A DNA stretch of 11,922 nucleotides from Muribaculaceae bacterium (GTDB taxonomy: Bacteria; Bacteroidota; Bacteroidia; Bacteroidales; Muribaculaceae). This document shows, one piece after another, positions 7,329 through 11,922 of this stretch. A program made the position numbers and the translations under genes. The notes under the pieces were generated by a model. It worked only from the letters and a program-made list of their open reading frames with translations, was not told the origin of the DNA and searched no databases. Position 1 is the stretch's first letter. Every line of letters begins with the position of its first letter. Location: positions 1-11,922 of the forward strand of contig JAEDNZ010000051.1 in the NCBI GenBank assembly GCA_016302215.1. Reading direction: 5' to 3'.

Positions 7329-7367
7329 CGTGTAAATCCAATCAAACACTACAAAATAACTAAAGAC

Positions 7368-7760
7368 ATGAAACAAATCAAGTACTTAGCATTCCTGATG
7401 CTCGCCCTGACATTCGCTCTGGGCTTTACTGCTTGCGGCGATGATGACGATGACGACACTCCTTCAGACTCACAATCAATCGTAGGCAAATGGAAATGTA
7501 CCCACGATGCCTATGGCGACCTGTTTGACGCCCCCTATTACATCATATTCAAAAGCGACGGCACCGGATATGACTATTTTGAAGATGAAGATGTCTGGCG
7601 ATTTGAATACGTAGCGACCTCTACAAAGCTGACGTTATATTATGATGACGACAGCACTCCCGATGTCCTGACCTACAGCATGACGTCAAACGGCAAGAAG
7701 CTCACCATCATCGGCATGGACGACAATGATATGTCAGTGCTCGAATTCACGCGCCAATAA
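7368..7760 (+). CDS. lipocalin-like lipoprotein, probably surface exposed
   Basis: 130 aa. A signal peptide of about 22 residues ends in a lipobox (FTA then Cys23), so it should be lipidated. Cys23 is followed by Gly and six Asp; acidic runs right after the lipidated cysteine are known in Bacteroidetes as lipoprotein export signals that send proteins to the cell surface. The remaining ~95 residues look like a small lipocalin-type beta-barrel: SIVGKWKC, then alternating strands such as YYIIFKSDGTGYDYF, RFEYVATSTKLTLYY and GKKLTIIGM, ending in SVLEFTRQ. Ligand unknown. The upstream in-frame start at 7326 is rejected because it lies over the promoter and would bury the signal peptide. Monocistronic: own promoter before it, strong terminator after it. 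Confidence 0.82.
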   Translation: MKQIKYLAFLMLALTFALGFTACGDDDDDDTPSDSQSIVGKWKCTHDAYGDLFDAPYYIIFKSDGTGYDYFEDEDVWRFEYVATSTKLTLYYDDDSTPDVLTYSMTSNGKKLTIIGMDDNDMSVLEFTRQ

Positions 7761-7785
7761 TCATCAGCTCCCCACCCTACACCAT

Positions 7786-7828
7786 AAGGCTGCGCCGCTA
7801 TCACACGCCGGCGCAGCCTTTCTTTTCC
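7786..7828 (+). terminator. strong intrinsic terminator after the lipoprotein gene
   Basis: A perfect 12-bp stem, AAGGCTGCGCCG (7786-7797) with CGGCGCAGCCTT (7809-7820), has an 11-nt loop and is followed by TCTTTT. It lies 25 bp after the lipoprotein stop and 24 bp from the end of the convergent TonB receptor gene. The same stem may also end the receptor transcript, but no T-run follows it on that strand. Confidence 0.8.
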
Positions 7829-7844
7829 ACCGCCAAAGTCGGCG

Positions 7845-10124
7845 TCACAGGCTCAGTCGTAATGTGACACCGGCGGCAAACGGCTTGCCGCGCTGCACAA
7901 AAGCATTGCCCATCGACACAAAGTAGAAGGTATCGTAGCGCGTGGCGCTGATGTTGCGAGCCCACACCGTGGCGCTCCACCGCGACGTCTGCAACCTCAC
8001 GTCAGCGCCGAGCAGCGCATAGAAGGGCTGGCTGAGCGTGTTGGCCTCGTCCCAATAGATATTGCCCACCCCACGCACGTTGGCGCCGAAGCCGAGCGTC
8101 AGAGGCCGGCCTGACACCGACCCTACGGGCAGCGAATAGTCAGCCGACACAAAGAGCGTGTGAGCCGGAGCGTAGGGCACTCGATAGCCCGAAAAGTCGC
8201 TGCGCCCATTGTCATACTCCTTGAAGGTGGCGCATGTATAGCCGTAGCTCAGCTCTGTGCGCAGACGGCTGTCGGCACTGCGGTAGCTCAATGTCAGCTC
8301 GGCGCCGCGGCTGTATGTGCGCCCCGCATTGGTCATCACGCGCCCCGTGGTGGTACCCTCGGGAAACACCGTGAGCTGCTGGTCGGTGCAGTCGATAAAA
8401 AATCCGGTGAGCTCGGCTGAGATGGTGCCGGCAGCGCCGAGACTACGGTCCTTCAGACGCAGCGACAGCTCATAGTTCCAGCTCTTCTCGGGCTTGTAGC
8501 TTATCACTTTATCTACATCATAGGCCGCTGAGAGCCCCATGATGCCCATGATGCGCTGCTGCAGCACATCGCTGAACATCTGTGTGTTGTAGCCGCCGGC
8601 CTTAAAGCCTTTTGAGAATGACGCCACTGCCGTCACGTGCCAGCCGCGCTCGGCTGCCGCCTTGGGCGCATAAGACACCGCAACCTTGGGCAGCAGCTGA
8701 TTGAATGTGCGGTCAAGGCTGCCGCTGTCGTCAATGACCACCGGCGTGTGAGCATACAACACGCGCTCGCCGCCCGCAGGGGCATGCCATGTGTCATACG
8801 CCGTGTCGCAATAGCTGCGATAGTCAAGCGCGGTGTGCTCTATATCCCATCGCAAGCCGCCCTGCAAGGTGAAGTCGCCCACCGTGTAGGTGCTCTCATG
8901 GTAGATTGCCACGCCGCAGTCCCGGCTGTCAAAGTCGCTGCCTAACACAAACGACCGCTCGCTCCACGTGATGGGATACTCGGGGTTGATAGCATTGCGA
9001 TGCTCCTCGATAAGGCTGCTGATGCCCGCGTCATAAAACGTCACCGGCGCCGTCATATCTGTAGTGCGATACGAGGCAAAGACGCCGCCAAGCCACTTGT
9101 ATGCGCCGCGCGAAGCCTTGCAGAACACGTCTTGCGTCACCGCCCATTCGCGACGCTTCTGCGTCAGCGTGAAATAATCCTCCGGCGTGAAGTCCTGGTC
9201 AAGCGTCATATCGTCGTCAAGATACTGCACCGAGGTGATAAGGTTGGCGGTTATTCTATTGCCCGAATACGCTATGGTGAGCCCGTCGGCAAAGGCGCTG
9301 CGTCGATAATAGCAAGTGTCATTGTATGACAACTGATGCGTTGACACTGACTCGTAGGGGTATCCACTCTGCCGCGACAGCGATAATGACGCCGTATTGG
9401 TCACCGACAGGCGCTCCACAGGCCGCCATGACAGCTTCCACCGCGCCGACCCTTGACGCTCGGTGCCCACACGGGCGTTGTTGTAATCATTGCGCCAATA
9501 GCCGTCGGTCATCGTGAAGTACGCGCCCACGCTCGTGGCCACCGTCGATGACAGCCGCCCATACCACGACACGGCAGCCTTCACCGCATTGGCGCGCCCA
9601 TACTCGGCCATCGCTCTTACGCCGCGATAGCGCCACGGCGAGATGGTGTACACATTTATCTGGCCGCCCATAGTATTGCGTCCCCCGAGCACTGACTGAG
9701 CACCACGCAGCACCTCTACCCTCTCTATGTCTGGTATGTCAAAGTCATAGTTGTCCTTATTCAGAAAGGTCACGCCATCTACCGTCAACCCCACCACCGG
9801 CTGGTCTATGCGAGTGCCAAGCCCGCGCACATAGATTGACGAGGTCATGCGTGTGCCATAATCCGGCATATAATAATTGGGCACCACAGCCGACACATCT
9901 TTCATTGCCACAGCGCCCAGGCGCTCCACCTGGCGACGGTTAATCTCTACTGATGACGCCAAAGTGGCGTCCGGCGACTGCTTGACGCCTAACACCTCTA
10001 TCTCGCGCAGGCGGTGTGGCACATGCCCGGCGCTGTCGGTCGGCTCGGCTATGTCATCGGCGGATGCATACGGCGCCACTGCCACAGCCGCCACCGCCAC
10101 TATCAATATCTTTATCTTTCTCAT
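7845..10124 (-). CDS. TonB-dependent outer-membrane receptor (no SusD partner)
   Basis: 759 aa. A signal peptide (about 1-22, cleavage near YASA-DD) is followed by a short linker and a plug domain (about 45-165). The plug shows SSIYVRGLGTRIDQPVVGLTVDGV and PDIERVEVLRGAQSVLGGRNTMGGQINV, the classic plug pattern. The rest is a beta-barrel of roughly 590 residues rich in aromatic strand ends, finishing in FAAGVTLRLSL (terminal Leu rather than the common Phe). There is no N-terminal carboxypeptidase-like domain and no STN signalling domain, and no susD gene is adjacent, so it resembles iron, haem or cofactor receptors more than glycan SusC proteins. The ligand cannot be assigned. The frame opens at 10169, but ATG 10124 (MRKIKILIVAV) gives the proper signal peptide. 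It is divergent from the ECF sigma factor, but lacking STN it is unlikely to be a FecA-type transducer for it. Confidence 0.93.
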   Translation of the reverse strand: MRKIKILIVAVAAVAVAPYASADDIAEPTDSAGHVPHRLREIEVLGVKQSPDATLASSVEINRRQVERLGAVAMKDVSAVVPNYYMPDYGTRMTSSIYVRGLGTRIDQPVVGLTVDGVTFLNKDNYDFDIPDIERVEVLRGAQSVLGGRNTMGGQINVYTISPWRYRGVRAMAEYGRANAVKAAVSWYGRLSSTVATSVGAYFTMTDGYWRNDYNNARVGTERQGSARWKLSWRPVERLSVTNTASLSLSRQSGYPYESVSTHQLSYNDTCYYRRSAFADGLTIAYSGNRITANLITSVQYLDDDMTLDQDFTPEDYFTLTQKRREWAVTQDVFCKASRGAYKWLGGVFASYRTTDMTAPVTFYDAGISSLIEEHRNAINPEYPITWSERSFVLGSDFDSRDCGVAIYHESTYTVGDFTLQGGLRWDIEHTALDYRSYCDTAYDTWHAPAGGERVLYAHTPVVIDDSGSLDRTFNQLLPKVAVSYAPKAAAERGWHVTAVASFSKGFKAGGYNTQMFSDVLQQRIMGIMGLSAAYDVDKVISYKPEKSWNYELSLRLKDRSLGAAGTISAELTGFFIDCTDQQLTVFPEGTTTGRVMTNAGRTYSRGAELTLSYRSADSRLRTELSYGYTCATFKEYDNGRSDFSGYRVPYAPAHTLFVSADYSLPVGSVSGRPLTLGFGANVRGVGNIYWDEANTLSQPFYALLGADVRLQTSRWSATVWARNISATRYDTFYFVSMGNAFVQRGKPFAAGVTLRLSL

Positions 10125-10132
10125 TTCGGGGG

Positions 10133-10140
10133 CAAAGTTA
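10133..10140 (-). promoter_or_regulatory. -7 box very close to the TonB receptor start
   Basis: On the minus strand TAACTTTG (10140 down to 10133) is identical to the -7 box of the dehydrogenase gene. Only 8 nt separate it from ATG 10124, so a transcript from here would be nearly leaderless. TTTA (10166 down to 10163) is 22 bp upstream as a weak -33 element. Confidence 0.45.
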
Positions 10141-10181
10141 GTCAAAATATCAAAAATATCATTAAACACTGCCGCAAACTC

Positions 10182-10212
10182 TTTACTATAACCAATATTA
10201 TTGCTAAATTTG
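10182..10212 (+). promoter_or_regulatory. promoter of the ECF sigma operon
   Basis: TTTA (10182-10185), a 19-bp spacer and TAAATTTG (10205-10212) fit the Bacteroidetes housekeeping pattern. The expected start near 10216 gives a leader of about 49 nt that contains the small hairpin at 10228-10244. A sigma-specific autoregulated promoter could also exist here but cannot be recognised without related sequences. Confidence 0.55.
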
Positions 10213-10227
10213 TAAGCAAATCAATCA

Positions 10228-10244
10228 GCGAGCTGCGCGCTCGC
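10228..10244 (+). repeat. short inverted repeat in the sigma operon leader
   Basis: GCGAGC-tgcgc-GCTCGC is a perfect 6-bp GC-rich stem with a 5-nt loop, lying between the probable transcription start and the GTG start at 10265. It could be a leader hairpin or an operator; it is too short to claim either. Confidence 0.4.
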
Positions 10245-10264
10245 CAAGGCAATACATATCAAAA

Positions 10265-10822
10265 GTGGCAGAGACACCTACAGACAACATCGAGCTAATC
10301 GAGCGCCTACGCACGCCCGGCAAAGCACGCGAGGCCTTCGGCGAGGTAATACGCATATACACCGAGCCGCTCTACCGCCAGATACGTCGCCTCGTGCAAA
10401 GCCACGAAGACACTAACGACCTGCTCCAAAACACATTCCTCAAAGCTTGGTCCTCGCTCGAAAACTTCCGCGGTGAGGCCCGCCTATCCACATGGCTGTA
10501 CAAAATTGCCATCAACGAGGCGCTATCTTTCCTCGCCAAGGAGCGCAAGCGACAAGGTCTCTCGCTCGACGACCAAGAAGCAGCCATCATCAACACCATA
10601 GCCGCCGATACCGACATCGATGGCGACACCCTCGCCCTGAAGCTGCGTCAGGCAATTGCCTCACTCCCCGAAAAGCAACGCATCGTTTTCAATATGAGAT
10701 ACTACGACGAGACAAAATACGAGGATATGTCGCAAATACTCGGCACATCGGTAGGCGCACTCAAAGCTTCATACCACCTCGCCGTAAAAAAAATTGAGCA
10801 ATATTTTTCTTCTCACGATTAA
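10265..10822 (+). CDS. ECF-type RNA polymerase sigma factor
   Basis: 185 aa, the normal size of an extracytoplasmic-function sigma-70 factor, which redirects RNA polymerase to a stress or envelope regulon. Region 2 spans about 22-92, with HEDTNDLLQNTFLKAWSSLENFRGEARLSTWLYKIAINEAL containing the core-binding and -10-recognition helices. A variable acidic linker (100-123) follows. Region 4 spans about 126-182, with SLPEKQRIVFNMRYYDETKYEDMSQILGTSVGALKASYHLAVKKI as its -35-recognition helix-turn-helix. The start codon is GTG (10265-10267); no in-frame ATG gives a complete region 2. It is followed after 48 bp by a single-pass membrane protein and then an exported Spy-like protein, a context that suggests envelope sensing. 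It is divergent from the TonB receptor gene with 140 bp between them. Confidence 0.92.
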   Translation: MAETPTDNIELIERLRTPGKAREAFGEVIRIYTEPLYRQIRRLVQSHEDTNDLLQNTFLKAWSSLENFRGEARLSTWLYKIAINEALSFLAKERKRQGLSLDDQEAAIINTIAADTDIDGDTLALKLRQAIASLPEKQRIVFNMRYYDETKYEDMSQILGTSVGALKASYHLAVKKIEQYFSSHD

Positions 10823-10870
10823 ACTTTACACCGTCATTTTAGTCTTATTGACAAAAGCATTTATTTTACG

Positions 10871-11353
10871 ATGAAAAAAGATGCCTCATCTCCCATACTG
10901 AGCCGCATTAATCGGCGCGACGGCATGACGGTGCCCGAAGGTTACTTCGACACCTTCGCCGATGATATGCTCGCACGACTGCCGCAACGACCCGAGCTCG
11001 ACCTCGACGCCGCTGCCGCTGCCGCGCTCACCACGCCACGCACTCTCTGGCAGCGAATACGCCCTTACGCATATATGGCCGCGATGTTCGCCGGCGTGTG
11101 GTGCATGCTCAAGATGTTCTCTCTGATGTCAGACCAATCATCACTGACTCCCATTGACGACAACCCCATCATCGCCGAGGCTTTCAGCAACGACACTTTT
11201 GTCAACGACTACGTCATTAGCGACCTCGATGACCAAGACCTTTACGATGAGTTGATGGCAAGCGGCATCGATGCCGAGACCCTATGCGACTCGCTCGCTT
11301 ACATCGACTCCATCGAGAATACCTCGATGTCTGAAATATCGCCCAAACAATAA
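10871..11353 (+). CDS. single-pass membrane protein, candidate anti-sigma factor
   Basis: 160 aa. The cytoplasmic N-terminus (1-60) contains the segment DGMTVPEGYFDTFADDMLARLP (17-38), of a kind I recall next to sigma factors in Bacteroidales. One membrane helix lies at about 66-86 (YAYMAAMFAGVWCMLKMFSLM), with basic residues before it favouring N-in topology. The acidic C-terminal half (87-160) would face the periplasm. It has no zinc-binding HxxxCxxC motif and no FecR domain. Its place directly after the ECF sigma gene, plus this topology, makes an anti-sigma role likely but unproven; it might instead be an accessory sensor. The 48-bp AT-rich gap after the sigma gene shows no terminator, and the next gene follows after 14 bp. 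Confidence 0.75.
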   Translation: MKKDASSPILSRINRRDGMTVPEGYFDTFADDMLARLPQRPELDLDAAAAAALTTPRTLWQRIRPYAYMAAMFAGVWCMLKMFSLMSDQSSLTPIDDNPIIAEAFSNDTFVNDYVISDLDDQDLYDELMASGIDAETLCDSLAYIDSIENTSMSEISPKQ

Positions 11354-11367
11354 CCCACACTGCCATT

Positions 11368-11847
11368 ATGTCTAAACGACTACTGATAATAGCTCTGCTG
11401 GCAGTTGCCACCCAGGCTTTATGGGCCGCCTCGCGCTCCCAAGCACTCTCTGACGACGACAAGCAGCGTTGGCTCTCTGAGGTGCGCTCTTACCGAAACG
11501 ACTACCTCGCCAAAGAGCTCGCCCTCTCTAAAGACCAGCAAAAAGACTTCTTCCCTATCTACGAAGAAATGGACGAGGCAATCACCGCCATCGGCGATGA
11601 GACGCGCGCCCTCGTGCGTAAAGTCCAAGCCGACGAAAACGCCTCCGACACCGAGATAGAGAGCGCCGCGCGGGCCCTCTACGAGCTAAAGGCCAAAGAA
11701 GGCGAGATTGAGCTCAAATACTTCGACAAACTTAAATCTATACTGACCCCTAAACAACTGTTAAAGCTTAAAAACGCCGAACGAAAGTTCACCCAGCAAC
11801 TCGTCAAACAACATCGCCGGATAGGAGACCGCAAAGCCGGCAAATAA
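11368..11847 (+). CDS. exported Spy/CpxP-like helical protein
   Basis: 159 aa with a signal peptide (1-20, LLIIALLAVATQALWA) and no lipobox cysteine, so a soluble periplasmic protein is expected. The mature part is almost entirely charged helix. It carries LSKDQQKDFFPIYEEMD (53-69) and LTPKQLLKLKNAERKF (126-141), which resemble the two LTxxQ segments of the Spy/CpxP family; those proteins act as periplasmic chaperones or feedback sensors in envelope stress. About 18 basic residues crowd the C-terminal 40. As third gene of an ECF operon it could be the periplasmic sensing or feedback component. The family match is by motif and layout only; a generic DUF3106-like helical protein is the alternative. 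Confidence 0.78.
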   Translation: MSKRLLIIALLAVATQALWAASRSQALSDDDKQRWLSEVRSYRNDYLAKELALSKDQQKDFFPIYEEMDEAITAIGDETRALVRKVQADENASDTEIESAARALYELKAKEGEIELKYFDKLKSILTPKQLLKLKNAERKFTQQLVKQHRRIGDRKAGK

Positions 11848-11876
11848 GCATCAAAAGCATTTCATTTTCGAAACCC

Positions 11877-11907
11877 GGAGGCTGCGCCATCAACAGGCGC
11901 GGCCTCC
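11877..11907 (+). terminator. hairpin terminator after the sigma operon
   Basis: GGAGGCTGCGCC (11877-11888) pairs with GGCGCGGCCTCC (11896-11907) across a 7-nt loop: 12 bp with one G-U pair. The following bases (gtcgccttctacc) have only scattered T, so the terminator may be weak or factor-assisted. The stem core AGGCTGCGCC is the same as in the terminator at 7786-7820. The last 15 bases of the window hold nothing recognisable. Confidence 0.65.
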
Positions 11908-11922
11908 GTCGCCTTCTACCCC

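Noticed and set aside
8534..8556. Short tandem repeat of ATGATGCCC in the receptor gene
   Set aside because: Only about two copies, encoding an ordinary IMGIMG segment; within chance expectation.
7845..10124. Receptor as a SusC-type glycan transporter
   Set aside because: No adjacent susD, no carboxypeptidase-like N-terminal domain, no glycoside hydrolase nearby, and shorter than usual SusC proteins.
7845..10822. TonB receptor and ECF sigma as a FecA/FecI-type signalling pair
   Set aside because: The receptor lacks an N-terminal STN domain, the genes are divergent, and the protein after the sigma factor has no FecR domain.
10848..10853. TTGACA before the membrane protein gene as a -35 box
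   Set aside because: Only 17 bp from the ATG with no -10 element, and Bacteroidetes do not use this consensus.
1..11922. Mobile element, prophage or CRISPR content
   Set aside because: No transposase, integrase, terminal repeat, phage gene or regularly spaced repeat was found; the HTH gene alone is not enough.

Overview
The window looks like a chromosomal segment from a GC-rich member of the Bacteroidales, most plausibly Muribaculaceae or a close relative. This is inferred from the gene families and from promoters of the Bacteroidetes type (TAnnTTTG at -7), seen ahead of most transcription units. Shine-Dalgarno sites are nearly absent. I see no tRNA, rRNA, CRISPR array, insertion sequence or phage gene, and no gap longer than 300 bases without a gene.

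Region 1 (167-5365, plus strand) is a tightly packed four-gene unit. It encodes a small helix-turn-helix protein with a coiled-coil tail, a two-domain SurA-type periplasmic peptidyl-prolyl isomerase (ATGA overlap with the first gene), an OstA/LptA-like lipopolysaccharide transport protein and a MATE-family exporter. SurA-type and OstA-like proteins both serve outer-membrane assembly, so the unit reads as an envelope-biogenesis operon with an unexpected DNA-binding protein at its head. A 15-bp perfect palindrome lies upstream, beside a possible divergent promoter.

Region 2 (5377-7191) holds a formate/nitrite-family channel with its own promoter. It converges, with a 17-bp gap, on a minus-strand D-2-hydroxyacid dehydrogenase resembling hydroxypyruvate reductase.

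Region 3 (7192-10124) holds a small lipocalin-like lipoprotein with six aspartates after its lipidated cysteine. It is separated by a strong hairpin terminator from a convergent minus-strand TonB-dependent receptor that has no SusD partner and no N-terminal signalling domain.

Region 4 (10182-11907) is an ECF sigma-factor operon: the sigma factor (GTG start), a single-pass membrane protein that may be a non-classical anti-sigma factor, and a small exported helical protein resembling Spy/CpxP. A second hairpin, sharing its stem core with the first terminator, closes it. This is the best candidate for an under-described system: an envelope-sensing ECF module without a zinc-binding or FecR-type anti-sigma factor. 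The rest looks like ordinary core or semi-core Bacteroidales content.
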